A stretch of 64,000 nt of DNA from Amanita rubescens (GCA_015039365.1 WION01000181.1:44953-108952); one strand, 5' to 3'; counted from the first letter of the stretch, positions 50,678 to 62,822 are shown. Notes: a model not told the origin generated them from the sequence alone. A program made the numbers and translations.

Positions 50678-51099
50678 ATGGCCAAAGATTCATTACCAGC
50701 GCCAGAAGACAATGTGAAGCCGTTGAACTATAAGGAGCAGTTTGAGGTGAGAAGTCAGGAAGCTTCAGGCGAACATCAACTAATTGTAGACGTCGTAGGG
50801 GAGACATGTGGCTTCCAAGTTCATCGAGTGAGTTGGCTAGCTGCTGTTAACGGATTTGATTTGTACGACCACATAGTATCCTACCCAGTCCTTGCGCTGC
50901 TGCATCAGAAGCGTCCATGGAGTGTATGAATCGCAACGACTATGACAGGGACGCTTGCTTGGATTATTTCCAGGCATACAGAGATTGTAAGAAGGCCTGG
51001 GTAAGCTTCTTCCCCCAGGTCATCCTTCGTGCATTTTTTTCTAACTTCTGTGTGCAGATTCAGCAAAGAAAGGAAGATCGCCGGGCCGGTCGAGCATGA
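50678..51099 (+). CDS. COX23: Mitochondrial CHCH protein Cox23 (cytochrome c oxidase assembly)
   Basis: Cox23 is a twin-CX9C protein of the mitochondrial intermembrane space needed for cytochrome c oxidase assembly. Four exons: MAKDSLPAPEDNVKPLNYKE ending at FE (50678-50746), GRHVASKFID, then PCAAASEASMECMNRNDYDR and ACLDYFQAYRDCKKAW, and IQQRKEDRRAGRA. Both CX9C motifs are intact: C-AAASEASME-C and C-LDYFQAYRD-C. The length, about 79 residues, fits the family. The frame across the introns requires acceptors ACGTCGTAG and TACCCAG. The short frame means simple ORF scans miss most of it. Stop at 51097-51099. Confidence 0.9.
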
Positions 51100-51405
51100 T
51101 AGGAGAAGACCCGTCTTTCCGGATCCCTTCATGCGTACATCTGAACATGCGTCACGTCGAGATAGCGTACAATAATATACGTTTACAACTATCACAAGAG
51201 TGTCCTCTCCTGTACGTATAGGGTATGCACAGATGATTATACAACATGGTAATAAAAAGTGCACAGTACGGTAAGCTTCTAGTTAGAGGGTAATATCATG
51301 GCCACGGTATAATGTGGCCGACATATATGGATATAGTTAGAGGCGGCGTACGGTTAATATAGCTATGCGGCCGTCTTGAGGTATGCCGTGATTCACACCT
51401 GGATT
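51100..51405. other. Intergenic between COX23 and the secreted protein gene
   Basis: About 300 bp between converging genes; likely both 3' UTRs. Nothing else seen. Confidence 0.45.
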
Positions 51406-52386
51406 TCATATCAGCTTATCCTGAAGAGACGGTGTAATCGGGAACTTGCCATCGCTCCCTTCTTGGATAAGGTCTGTGCGCCACTCGACATCAGCTTTCC
51501 ACCACCTGCCCTTCCAGTATCCACCTGATACAGCACGTTCAACGAGCCAATCACGGCCTGCAGCCTCGTGTGAGTGGGGCCCGAGGGATTCATGGCTCAC
51601 ACGCACCAATGTTGTAGCCATTAGGCACTATCATGTGGTTTTTACTGGAATCCTGTTGGGTAATCAGATGAAGAAAATTCATAATAAGGCTGAGAGTTAT
51701 ACTTCTTCCTTGGATGCTCTGCCAAGCCGTCAGTGCGCAGGATTGCTTTATGTGAGATTATGTACCCTATGAACCAGGCACCGCTACTGGCAAGGGTGCC
51801 ATTCTGCTTCCATGCTCTAAAATGTTGGCCTCCTGTGGGACCGTAAGTCTCGGCACGAAAATGTAGAGGCAAAACTCGCCTGCCAAGCTCTCCCAGCAGG
51901 TACCCCATATAGGAAAATAGTGCTGTCGCGCAATGACCTGCTGTGCCTTGACCCCGTCGCCGTCACCTAGGTCGGCTCCATGGAGGGCCCCCATGTGAAG
52001 ACCTAGACATTCCTTGGAGTAGCCCAGAGACCTGAAGAGAATGAGTGACATGCAACTGGGCACGAAATTTCACGTACTTTGTGTAATACTCAAAACCATG
52101 GTCTGTAAGAATGAAAGGGTCGGACGATCCGGATATAATGACGTTGAGGGGCTCTCCGTTAGTCTCGGTTGTATACTGTAGAGAAAATAAGAAAACGGGT
52201 CTTTGGCGTGAAAACTAGCAAACATACGTCTAAAAAGCGACCGCCGTGGTTGCGGGGGTCGTACCAGCCCACTTGAAGCTCATTGGTGTTCCCTGAGAGC
52301 GTGACCTGGGCAGACTCGGTGTATGAAGGTATGGCAATGGCATAGCAGGCAAAAAAGAGGAATGCAAACGCTACAGCGTTGGCCAT
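51406..52386 (-). CDS. Secreted protein of unknown function, Agaricomycete family
   Basis: The ATG at 52386 opens a signal peptide (MANAVAFAFLFFACYAIAIP), then SYTESAQVTLSGNTNELQVG, GWYDPRNHGGRFLD, NGEPLNVIISGSSDPFIL, SLGYSKECLGLHMGALHGAD, RAETYGPTGGQHFRAWKQNG and, after an intron, HSHEAAGRDWLVERAV and KADVEWRTDLIQEGSDG, ending at 51406. The layout (signal peptide, ECLGLHxG, FRAWKQNGT, SHEAAGRDxLVE) matches a set of uncharacterised secreted Agaricomycete proteins I recall only as hypothetical. The exon joins around 51900-51700 are uncertain. No catalytic motif seen. Confidence 0.65.
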
Positions 52387-52538
52387 TATTCTTGTCTGGG
52401 GCTGGTAGGAGGCAAGGAGTCGGACCGTTGCACGTCTGTGCGAGGCAAAAATAGATTCACCTTGATCGCACTGGCGTTACATAGTCACATCTTTGTCACA
52501 CCTTGATATTTCAGTGCTCAGATCAAACGGTTTACTGC
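52387..52538. promoter_or_regulatory. Short divergent promoter, secreted protein / AVL9
   Basis: 152 bp between divergent start codons; both promoters must lie here or overlap the neighbouring transcripts. Confidence 0.45.
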
Positions 52539-55500
52539 ATGGCCATGTCTCTTCCGCCGCCCCTGCCCGCCAACGAAGACACCGACGTCCACGGCGAATA
52601 TTTTTATAACGAAGAGGATGACGCTGACACCGCGTCTCAGCGTTCAATTTCACTCTCGTCGCCGCAAATCTCTCCAAGGAATTCTACCTTGGACGATGTT
52701 ACTCCACAGCCATCCGGTTCTGCTCTCGCTTCCTTCACAAATCCATTTTACAAACGTGTATCACACGCAACTACTCTGGATACTGACTCGTACTCCGGAA
52801 TCGATACCTCAAGCTCGTATACCCATGAGATAGGTCCACATGAAACACCAAACACGTCCGCACCTTCGTCCATCTACGAAGAAGACAAGGACGTCAGGGA
52901 TAGTCGACTACCTACATATCCACCTGCTCCGTTGCATAGAGACAGCACCGTGTCACTATCTTCCTTTGCATCGACATCATCCCGGAAAGCGCGTCCTGAG
53001 TCACTCATTGTCGCAGAAGAAAAAGGACCTCTCATCCTCGGAATTGCACTCGTAGACTTTAACCATTTGGTAACTTTGTTTTCAAATAATAAGGACCATT
53101 ATCTGACTGTCTTTGTCAGGTTGGTCCTAACATCGAGTATTGCAATGGTGATATCTTTGAAAACGAAGAACTAGCCAAGATCTTGCCGTTCCTTGCTTTA
53201 CCCGATGGCGCCCATCTGGTACGTTGTCTATATAATGTTGCGCTGAGTAAAATATAAATGCATCTTTCAGAGTGCGGAAGATTACACGTACTTCCATCTT
53301 GTCCCTTCTGGACCGCGTGCCACAACTGTTTTTGGCATTTCGTGAGATCGATCGCTTCTTATACGTCTCTATTGTAACGCGCGCGACGCAAGATGTAACC
53401 AACAGATTGCTGCGTCGAGTTTGCTCGTAAGGGATGCTGAAGTAACTCGTTCAATCGTGCAAAAGGCCGTTGTTGTGCTCGCCTCCAAGCCGCTTTTTGG
53501 GCCTATACGGTCTGTGGAGCTATATTTTCATGGATATGTGAATGACTAAGAGTGTGGCTAGAGATAAGCTAGGCGTCGTCACAACTGCGCTGTTCATGCA
53601 GAAGTGGGTTTTCATGCTCGACAGACGAAAGTAATATCCATTCCCTTCATCCAGAGACTTCACCGACACGACCATTCTCGATGAGTTCGGCACTTCGTTG
53701 GAGCTGTCTCTCCGTGGGCAGCTGACAGAGAGCGCCCTCTACATGGGTAGGCGGGTGCACTCCATGACAACTCGCCTTTGCTAATGGATGTCTAGGTACA
53801 AACCTGTGAGTCGAAGCCGAAAGCGACGCCCTGAAAAGCCATAGACTGACAATTGAACCAGACGCGATCTTGTCCACAATTTTCGGCAGAAGACTCTTCT
53901 TCTCGTCAAAGCGCTCATGCTTCAGAAAAGGGTATGCTCCTTCATGATTGTCGCAAGATAGTGCTGACAATTGGAATGCAGATCATGTTCTTCGGCTACC
54001 CTGTAGAAAGGCTATGTACATACCAATATTCACTGGTATCGCTATTGCCAGGTATGCATATACTTGGTTGAGTGTCGCATATTTCAACAATATTTCAAGG
54101 GCTACTACATACTCTGGATGATTGTGGTTCACCCCCATTAGCGTCTAGGGCACCAATGCTGTCAAAACCAATGTCGTTGCGAACGTCGGATCATAAGAGC
54201 ATGATGGCATATACCGGTCTTCCCTTAGACATTTTTGGAAAGGTGGCTTGTCCCTTTGATTTCGACCGCATCAGCTTACGAGTTCATTAGGATGCCTTCT
54301 TTCAGCCTTATCTACCGCTCCAGCAACTAGACATGATAAAAGAGACGAAAAGTTGGCTATGTGGAACAACAAATAGCATCTTGACACAACAGAAAGAAAT
54401 TGACTTGCTTGTGAACGTTCGTATGCTTACACTGGTTGCTTTGATATATTCAAATGCTGGAGACAGACAGACACTGGCGTTTTCGAATTCCGTGATCCAA
54501 TATTGGAGAGAACGACTGCCCTCACAGCAGCCGATAGGAAGTGGATGGATGAGATTGTGAGAGACGTTAACGAAACCTGGAATGACATCGATCCGAGAAA
54601 GTCACCAGGGATGCCGTACGTGTGCATCTCTATGTTTATTTCCCATATTCACATTTGTTGAAGTTTCAAGGGCAGCGATGATTACATTCGGAGCAAGGTT
54701 AGCTTATCGTTCTCTCAGTGTTTATGGAGTATAATGTGTTTCCAGTTTGAAGAATACGTCTGCGCAGCACTAGCTGCGATCAGATATCGCGACTTCATTG
54801 TGAAAGGTGAAGGGAGTGGTGTCCTCATTTCTGGCGGCACTGGCTTGGATTCGCCGTGGGAAGGTACAGTCTACCCAACTCACGTTGTCGGGAAACTAAG
54901 ACGTGGTGTTTTGCAGATTTCAACCCAGCATGGGTTCACGAGTTCAAGTCCACGAACGTTTACGAAGTTTGGGAAAGAATAACGGATCCACTCTTGTTTG
55001 ATATTGTAGAACCTCGGTTGGTTATGGTGATCTTATCTTTTATCGCATGGTGTCCTTAACGTTCTTTTCAGCCATCCATGCAACGAGAAGCCATCTGTTG
55101 TCTCCGACATTGGCCTCAGATTGCAAGAGGGAATACAAGATCTGAAGTTAGAGCAGCAACTAGCCCCCGCTCGTGAAGCCGTTGCCAGAACAATAACCGT
55201 CGGATCTGCAAACTTCTTCAAAGCTATGGAGGGCGTACGCGAACGTTGGGCACAACGCGCAACCTTGGGTTCGTCATCCACTGATGACTTGAGATCGTCT
55301 AGCTCAAGTACACCAGTCGAAGTAACTAAAGCAGATCTAGAGGACCCACCTTTGATAGCACGTCCTCCATTGAAGCAGGCCAAGTCTGGTGATAGCCTTA
55401 ATTCGCATCAACCTACGGCAACACCGATGGCACAACGGCCTAGTATATCCTCTTGGGGTGCTGGATTGTCATCGTTATTCTCCAGTCGGGGATCCAGAAA

Positions 55501-55717
55501 TTCTGTCCCCCATGCCAAGCCCGATGCGGGCGAGCCATCAGCTCAGCCGAAGACGTCTCCGCCGTCTTCGAGATCACCTAGTATTGCAACGCATTCTCCG
55601 ACCATGACAACCAGAAAGTCCGGAGATAAGGTCAACATTCAGCAAGAGGAGCATCAACAAGAGGAGCATCAACAAGAGGAACATCAGCAAGAGGAGGCGA
55701 CTGGTTTGGCGCTGTGA
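52539..55717 (+). CDS. AVL9: Avl9-like protein (DENN-type, secretory transport)
   Basis: Avl9 acts in late Golgi-to-plasma-membrane transport and has a DENN-like fold. The start at 52539 is followed by a Ser/Pro/Asp-rich N-terminus of about 170 residues, then the core: LILGIALVDFNHL, VGPNIEYCNGDIFENEE, ILPFLALPDGAHL, YTYFHLVPSGPRATTVFGIS, CNRQIAASSLLV, FTDTTILDEFGTSLELSLRG and LVHNFRQKTLLLVKALMLQK. Then MFFGYPVERLCTYQYSLVSL, DFNPAWVHEFKSTNVYEVWE and a C-terminal tail with FFKAMEGVRERWAQRATLG. Near the end a 15-bp unit encoding QQEEH is repeated (about 55640-55695). More than ten introns; no lesion noted. Some small exons around 54100-54700 are approximate. Confidence 0.82.
55640..55697 (+). 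repeat. 15-bp tandem repeat in the AVL9 coding end
   Basis: Nearly perfect copies of a CAACAAGAGGAGCAT-type unit, about four in a row, encode HQQEE repeats just before the AVL9 stop. Likely length-variable between strains. Confidence 0.7.
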
Positions 55718-55925
55718 TTTGAATCAGCCCTAACCTCGTTCGTGATGGTCTTAACGACATTTCGTACTTCATGTGCTGGCCGGATGGAGTTCGTGCAGCT
55801 TGAAAGCATTAACATTCTTTTAATCATACATCAAATAGCATCATTTGCAAAGAGGATTCATCATAACATGTGTATATATCGTATTGTAATGAATCCAGGA
55901 CAGTATTTGCATTTGTTTCTCGATT

Positions 55926-57429
55926 ATGTCCAAAGCAAACGCGATCAGTAACGAGTCTCGTATGCCCTCCGCATTGAAAAAACACGCGCCGACAAAGTCG
56001 AAGTCCCACACACAGAAGAATAAAAAGGATGTCAAGAAGGTCACCATAGCAGAACCTCCTAAAAAACAACTGAACGGAAAAAAACATAAAGAGCTGGAGG
56101 ATGACGGCAATGAGGACGAGAGAGATGCTGACGAGAGTGGAAGCGAAGAGGATGTTGAGGTTGATGACGATGAGGGAATAGATGAAGCAGGTTTGGAGCG
56201 ACTTACGAAGGCTCTCGGTGAAGACGGCCTCGATGATTTTGACAGAGCACAGCTTGTCTCTCTGCGCGGAGCGTTGAGTGAAGAGGAGGAAAGTCATGAG
56301 GCCGAGAGTGGTAGCGAGGAAGAGGAGTCGGTCGATGAGGTCGAGGCTGAGTCTGGAAATGAGAGTGCAGAAGAGCAAGAAGAAGCAGGCGAGGCAGAGG
56401 AACAAGAGCAAAATGCTGAAGAAAGTGATGGTGAAGACGAGGACGAGGATGACGATGACGATGACGATGAAGGCATTGCACTAGACGATGTGGAGTCCGT
56501 CGACGAGGATGCAGTTCCACGACAAAAAATCGAGATCAATAATACGGTATTATTAACAACTTTTCGCCGTAAAGATGCTTTCCTTACCAAATGCCCACAC
56601 AGGTCGCATTGGAGCGGATACGCGAGACAATAAAACTGGATGCTGCCTTGCCTTGGACGGAAACACTGGCTATGACTTACCCCAAAAGCATTGAAGTGGA
56701 TGTGAACGACGACTTGCAACGAGAGCTGGCATTGTTAGTCGTTCTTTAAATCTTTATCTGCCTGGATGACTGATCTCAGCGTACAGCTACAAGCAAGCTC
56801 TACACAGCGCGAATGCTGCGCGTGCCGAAGCTGCCAAACACAACTTCCCGTTCACTAGGCCTGCGGACTACTTTGCAGAGATGATAAAGTCAGATGCTCA
56901 TATGGAGAGAATACGACAGCGGCTATTAGACGAGGGTGCTGGCATTAAGAGAAGTGAAGAAAAACGGAAAGAAAGGGAGGGCAAGAAATTTGGGAAACAA
57001 GTCCAGCTCGAGAAGCTAAAGGAGAGGGAAAAGTCGAAGAAAGACATGGATGAGAGGCTAAAAGTTCTCAAGCGGAGTACGTGCTATTCAAGCATGAGCG
57101 TTGCCTCGACTTGCTAATGTTGTGACTAAGAACGCAAAGACATGCTGGACAAGCCCAAGGGCGGTGACGACTTCGACGTGGAGGTTGAAGATGCTATCGC
57201 TGATCGACCTGCAAAACGCGCCAAAGGCCAAGGTGGACCCAAAGCCAATCGAACGACGCGTAACAAAAAGTTTGGCTTTGGTGGCCCTAAGAAACATTCA
57301 AAGCAAAACACAAAAGCATCCACGGATAATTTTGGTCCTGGTGCTGGCAAAGGTAAAGGGCGTCCCAAGGCAGGGATGAACAAACGTCCCGGAAAGTCCA
57401 AAAGAATGGCCGCACGCAGTAAACGATGA
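55926..57429 (+). CDS. EBP2: rRNA processing protein Ebp2
   Basis: Ebp2 is a nucleolar factor for 27S pre-rRNA processing and 60S assembly. The ATG at 55926 starts a Lys-rich N-terminus (HTQKNKKDVKKVTIAEPPKK), followed by a long acidic region (roughly residues 55-200, ending in a run of Asp near 56450). The conserved core after an intron reads VALERIRETIKLDAALPWTE, LAMTYPKSIEVDVNDDLQRE, FYKQALHSANAARAEA and FTRPADYFAEMIKSDAHMER. It ends with Lys/Arg-rich coiled coil (ERIRQRLLDEGAGIKRSEEK) and a Gly/Lys C-terminus RPGKSKRMAARSKR. Stop at 57427-57429. Four exons; intact. Confidence 0.92.
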
Positions 57430-57733
57430 ACGGCTCATGGCAGCTCTTCGACATGTTCGCCGAACTGCGTTTAGATACGTCGTTGATATCCCGCATCCAT
57501 CGCCTCAAAAGTATATCATACTATTTGTATTTCAGCGCTTTGCTTACAATCGTGATGCGATTGTCGGTGTTGTTTAGCAGTATTACCCGCCATAGGCTTT
57601 TGCGAGGAGTTGAAACTGTTTGTATGACCTTCAGGTGACGAAGAAACGCAGTTATGAGCATGTACACGAGTTGTATATCCGTTTAGACAGCAAAGTACTA
57701 TTCCAAAACCAATTGTACGCTGTACCCTGTGAT
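57430..57733. other. Intergenic between converging EBP2 and aspartic protease genes
   Basis: About 300 bp, probably the two 3' UTRs. No motif seen. Confidence 0.45.
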
Positions 57734-59477
57734 TCAGTCAGTCGTTGCATTGGTAAACTGAGTGGTCGCAATTCCGACGCGATTGTTGGTGGTATCATAT
57801 ACACTGTAGAAGCGCTGCAAGAAGGCGAAGCCATCTGTAAGAGTTTTAGTTGAATATGATCTAGAGGGGTATCCATCTGCCACGAACTAATAAAGTCAAG
57901 TCCCGAGCCACTATTATTTCCCAAGTCTCCAACGACGAGGTATATCTTGTTGGGATCTCCACCAAGGACCTTATTCTGAACGCGGGGCCAAACTTGGGCA
58001 TTAGGGGTAAGTTCGAAAGTTGTCTTATTGGTAGGTCAGCCCTGATACAAAGCCTTGGAGATAGATCGACATACATTACCAATCTTGAAGTGCAAGTTTT
58101 CCAACTTGTCGTACTGTTGCTGTGTGATAGTCAATAGTCCGGTAGTGCTATAAGTGAAACACGAAGTCAAGTATCGCAATTTGGAGGCATTAGATATATC
58201 TACCTATCCAATACACCACCAGTTGCCTTTTGGTATGCCTTGAAAGCATCTGTGGCTAGCAACAACTGCGTCGTGCCCGTGTCGACGATGCCAGCTGTCT
58301 GAGAAAGAATGGGTGTTCCGCTTCCATATGTAATGCTTTGGTCAATTCCCCAGTACTTGTTTGCCGGAGAGGACTTCGTGATTGGAACATATTCGATTTG
58401 CCCAGTGTACCTGGAGAATCGTAAGCATATATCTAATAATTTGCTAAGATTAGTCCAACTTGGTATCGTCCACGTCACCAAATGACAATTCTCCGTTGGG
58501 GGTGTCGTCGGCCGTGGTGGTCGGGGCAAATGATATCGCAATTGATTCAGTGGGTATGATCCCTAGCTTGTAAAGGTTATCCGCTACTGTAGGAACACTG
58601 GGTTCTCCGGATATGGTGTCTATGAAAGCGTTAACACGATGCTGTCACACATGGTCCCAAAAGTCTTTACCTGCTGTTAAGTCCACAGGGCCAATCCTGT
58701 ACGCCGAGTCAGCCTTCACAAGTGAGTAAAACCGAAGCGTCCTTACCCCAAAATACCATCAACTCCGTCGTCTAATCCCTGAGCAGAGGATGCCACTCCA
58801 ATAGATTGTTCCGTAATAATAAAATCCGGTCCTAACGAAACGAGATCGATATCTGGGGAGGATTAACAACGCGATTCAGGATGACTTTGACAAGTTCCTA
58901 CATTCAGCACCAGAGAATTGGCCTGAACCATAGCTGGTGTGCTGAATGAAAGAGAATGATGCAAGTCTCATGTACACTAAACTCGCACGTACCACGATTT
59001 TCCCGGTGGGCTTACACGTTGATGTTTGGTGATATGTCTGCGACGCGCCGACCCAGCTGGTGAGAGTCAATCAATTATTCTGACGCATTGTGGCGATAGT
59101 TTCATACGTGTTTGAGCTCCCTAAAAACGCACTTAGCTGAGTACAGAAAATGGATGGTCGATCTTACCGGTATCAATAAGAAGATTGAAAATTTGAGCCG
59201 GTTTTCCGATGGCAACAGGGATGGTGTAATTTACGCCTGTAATAATTTTAGAGCTGGGTAAGCATGAAACGAAATATCACCTGCCTGCATCAGTTACATT
59301 AATACGGTGCTCGGGTCGGATTGGTGTAGGCGGGGATTCATTTCTTGCTTGGAAAGCGGCAGGACCATGCGGGTGCAACCCAGACAAGAGCTTCTGAGCA
59401 CGAGTATTATCACGAGACAGCGCCTCCAATGCTCCCCCGGCAACGCGAGACTTAAACGGGACGGCTGAGTTAGACAT
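57734..59477 (-). CDS. Aspartic protease, pepsin family A1 (polyporopepsin-like)
   Basis: A two-lobed aspartic protease read on the minus strand. The proposed start at 59477 gives MSNSAVPFKSRVAGGALEAL and a propeptide-like stretch, then NYTIPVAIGKPAQIFNLLID and TG|SSNT|WVGASQTYHQT (first catalytic DTGS, split by introns near 59110-59170). The second lobe has YTGQIEYVPITKSSPANKYW, AGIVDTGTTQLLLATDAFKA (second catalytic DTGT, about 58280), a VWPRVQNKVLGG-type loop and the end FLQRFYSVYDTTNNRVGIAT with the stop at 57734-57736. The last intron (acceptor CTCTTACAG) is needed to give LDFINGFAFLQRFY. Many short introns. Both catalytic motifs are intact. The modelled N-terminus lacks a clear signal peptide, unusual for this family; an unrecognised 5' exon may supply it. 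Confidence 0.82.
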
Positions 59478-60364
59478 GCTAGAAGGTTTCGATGCGAAGT
59501 ATCTGAGGAGAGGGGATGACTGCAGCAGCCGGCAGAACCGTTTTATGGGTTGTATGGCCATTGGATCCCAGGAGGCAGTGCTACTACGACACAGCACCAT
59601 TTCATTTTATCATTCCGTCAAGACCCTGTCAAAAGCTCGACAAGGGAATCTTCACCGTTTTCGATTGATTCTTGCCAAGTGCCAAGACTCCTGTAGAATG
59701 GCCATCACATCAGTACGCCACATTAGTTATCTAAATGAGAGTCCAAACGTACGGCGCCGGAGGACAGATTACGTAGATCTTCTTGTTACGATCGCTCACG
59801 GCCGCGGGAAACATGAATATGGAATCTGGATAACACAGGTTCAAGACCATTTATCGCGCCGAATGATCGTAGTAATTCGAATGGCAGGCACAGCCTAGCT
59901 TTTAGCAGATACGCCGGGCTGCGAATGGAAAGCAGACACTGTTATGGCAGTTCGGAACGGAAGAAGCAACTTGCCTATTAGGTTGATTTGCGCTGACCTC
60001 GAGCGCCAGAATTATGGTACTTCCAAGTATATAGTTCGTGCTTGTGAACAATCCAGAGTAGTAAGGATTGTTTAGGTGGGCGTCAGGCTTCAGCCGCCGT
60101 CTGACGCCCGCTTCTGGGACCTCTTGCGAACATCATTCTAGACGTGCAGCCCTATCCCAGGAAAGGGTGATTTGAGATAAGTCATAGTGAGCAAAGGATT
60201 GAACAACTTCTGGGCACTAGCCGCGCTAACGGCAATGGCACGCTGGTCATGTTCAGAATCATTACACGTTTTGATGGCATATCATTTTGATAAGTATCGT
60301 CTGGGCGGCATGATAAAAGCGTATCGAATGTTGAAGTTCCGTTGAGTGGATTGGAAAAAAGAGA
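59478..60364. other. Intergenic between protease and tRNA genes
   Basis: About 890 bp. A 140-codon plus-strand ORF (59476-59898) is open but has no motif and starts on the same CAT/ATG palindrome as the protease start, so I do not call it. The protease promoter should lie here. Confidence 0.4.
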
Positions 60365-60445
60365 GGTGCTACCAGGGTTCGAACCTGGGTTTCGGGAATA
60401 TGCTGATATCAAAATCCCGAGTGATGACCACTACACTATAGCACC
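60365..60445 (-). tRNA. tRNA-Gln (UUG) with 10-nt intron
   Basis: On the minus strand, the acceptor GGTGCTA pairs with TAGCACC. The T arm is CCAGGTTCGAACCTGG. The anticodon stem CGGGA/TCCCG encloses 17 nt, which leaves a 7-nt loop with TTG and a 10-nt intron. Mature length 71 nt without CCA. Confidence 0.9.
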
Positions 60446-60517
60446 ACAGGAAAACGTAAGTTTTCATGACATCAAATACATTATAGCAGGAAGGTCGGTC
60501 AAGGGCGAAAAAGATTA

Positions 60518-60598
60518 GGTGCTACCAGGGTTCGAACCTGGGTTTCGGGAATATAAAGACATCAAAATCCCGAGTGATGACCACTACACTATAGCACC
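60518..60598 (-). tRNA. tRNA-Gln (UUG), second copy with a different 10-nt intron
   Basis: Same mature sequence as the copy at 60365-60445; only the intron differs (GTCTTTAT-type instead of ATCAGCAT-type). The two copies are a tandem pair 72 bp apart on the same strand. Confidence 0.9.
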
Positions 60599-60672
60599 TG
60601 CAACACCGTGGCGCTTACGTCTCTATACAACTCGTATACTATTACGGTGTTCCCTTTATCACCATCATTGGA

Positions 60673-61306
60673 ATGCCATCGAACGTGCGTATCACCGAGT
60701 ATGCACCACCAGTCCTTCGAGCACCTTCTCCTGCAAGTTCTGTGGGTACTGTATATGGCGAAGATCAAACATCTTTCTCGGACCTGGAGTTGAGCGACGA
60801 CGCTCTGGCTAAAAAATACGAGGATTGGCTCGAGCTACGAAAGCCAAGGAAAGAGGAAGAAAAAGCGAATGGACCCGTTCTGTTGGAACGTCCGGAGAAA
60901 GGATCGAAGGAAGAAAAAGGTATATAACTACTGGGCTAATTCTAGATCAGACTGATTTCCGCCACGCATAGATATGTACGAGAACGCGATGCTGGACCTG
61001 CGCAGAAAAGTACGCGAGGTAGAAGAGAACGAGTTGCTTGACCAGACGCTACTGCGTGGCTCGCGAGCTGGTCTCGTTCAACCGCCATCCACGAACGACG
61101 TTGACCAGCTCCTGCGGAGTATGATGGGAACCAATGTTCAGGCTACAAGCACATTTGCACGTCCGACTTCGGGCGGTCAACGATCAGAGATTGTAGCTCC
61201 AGGACCGTGGCTGAAAAAGGAGGTGATTATCCCACCTTTTGCCCCAACGGACGAGGATTCGGAGGCCGATGCGGAATTCGTGTTCGCGGCGCTCGGGAAT
61301 CGGTAA
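60673..61306 (+). CDS. Hypothetical protein, low complexity, two exons
   Basis: The ATG at 60673 gives MPSNVRITEYAPPVLRAPSP, then an acidic/basic middle (SDDALAKKYEDWLELRKPRK) and, after an intron ending near 60971, MYENAMLDLRRKVREVEENE and SGGQRSEIVAPGPWLKKEVI. The stop is at 61304-61306. It is likely helical and intrinsically disordered. I do not recognise the family; the start immediately after the tRNA pair and the intact two-exon frame support a real gene. Confidence 0.6.
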
Positions 61307-61460
61307 TGAGGTCATGGTTGCAAAGCTGGGACCGTGATCCACTTATGTAGACAAGAAATGTACACAGAAATGCGCGACAAACCTTGCTGTATAGTACACC
61401 TTTGGTAACATCGAAATAATATACAAACCATAAAACTACAATTGAGTTGAATTGAACAAG

Positions 61461-62797
61461 TTACAGAGGGTCCGAAAAAAAGTCCGGGAGAGCATCTTCA
61501 ATCTTCTTGATAGTCTCTAAAAGACATTTCTTGGCCTGATGCCTGCACTCATGGTGCATATAGGTTGTGTTGCTAAATTTCTCATACTCCTTTTGAATAT
61601 ACTTGAGTTTTCCCAAAACATCCGCTGCGCCTAGACACAGAACGCCCTCACTTCGAGATTTCTCTCTCCAGAAATCTGCCCAGCTTAGGGTACATCCGTG
61701 CTGATGCCAGGTTACACCGCACGCTTGAGCATGCTCGAACTCGGGAGGTACCGCCCTTATCCGCTCCCATGTTCTTGCCAGGCGGTAATAGCCAGTCAAA
61801 AGGCGCGTTCGCTGAGGAAGTGTTAAAACAGGAATATCCTCGCCTGGAGGGTCCTTATCAACAATCGGTTGAGGCGCAGTTGCAAACTCCGGCATGCACC
61901 ACTTGTCGATAGAACAGTTCTGCAAGACCTCCAAATAACTGACTCCACGAAGACTTGGAATATCCAACTCGTCGGCAATAGCCATGGCCATATATGCATG
62001 ATGAATGGAGCTTTTTGTGAGCTGCGTTAGGATGCTGACCAAGGTATCTAGGAGACGCTGATGGTGGCAAAGTTGGGTTAGTCGTAGAACACGGGTGAGC
62101 TGGTCAAGGGTCATGTTGAGAGGTGCAGGGTTCGTGGGGGTCGGTTGGGACACGGGGATACCGTCAGACGGAGAAGAGATGGTATGTTGCGTGACACGTC
62201 TGTAAATAGCGTCCAGGGCCCATGTCTCCGTCGACTTGAAGGAGTACTTGTTGGCAACCTGGGCAATGTCGATTAGTTTGACCAAGTCGCCACCTTCTGA
62301 CGTGATAATTGCGATTTCTGCGGGTCTATTTACCGTATCAGGTTTAGCGTAAGGAATGGTATAGACAAATGGGGTACTTGCAATGCGTATAGGGACCAAA
62401 GGAAATGCTTGAACTCCGAGACAGTATCCCCAGACAAGACAACCGGATTATCATCGGAGGATCCTTCATCGGGCTTCCCTCCCTGAGGAAGAGAAAACAT
62501 GGTGCTAAAGCTCGACGCATCCTTGCTCAGGATGGACCGGTGGAGCTACGAGATAAACTGTGGTTATTAAGACGTTCTTCTACAATAACGCACTGACATT
62601 GAAGAGGGTTCCCTCGACTCGAATGACGCAGCTACCATCGTTGAAGTAGAATGTATCGTCTCTTGTACTTGTCTCTTGCATACCAAGTGCGCCAGGGTGA
62701 CTTGAAGTTGTTGCCAGGTCACTCGATCGTGTGTCACTCGCATTGCGTAATTCCTTTTGACACCTACTAGAGCACCATGCTGATGACGTTTAGCCAT
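61461..62797 (-). CDS. BTB/POZ-domain protein
   Basis: The first exon, MAKRHQHGALV, joins to a BTB domain: DDTFYFNDGSCVIRVEGTLF, VHRSILSKDASSFSTMFSLP and SGDTVSEFKHFLWSLYA. Then come about 310 residues in one long frame (62399-61461): AQVANKYSFKSTETWALDAI (the usual region after the BTB fold), a Pro/Thr linker, LTRVLRLTQLCHHQRLLDTL and a Cys/His-containing C-terminal part (GVTWHQHGCTLSWADFW, HHECRHQAKKCLLETIKK). Large families of such BTB proteins are typical of Agaricomycetes; roles are mostly unknown, possibly adaptors for cullin-3 ligases. Intact. Confidence 0.8.
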
Positions 62798-62822
62798 ACT
62801 TCACTTCACTCCTACTCCCACC

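Noticed and set aside
56203..56719. Minus-strand Ser- or His-rich ORFs opposite EBP2
   Set aside because: Shadows of the acidic Asp/Glu repeats of EBP2.
59476..59898. 140-codon plus-strand ORF upstream of the aspartic protease
   Set aside because: No motif, Arg-rich shadow-like composition, and it occupies the protease promoter.
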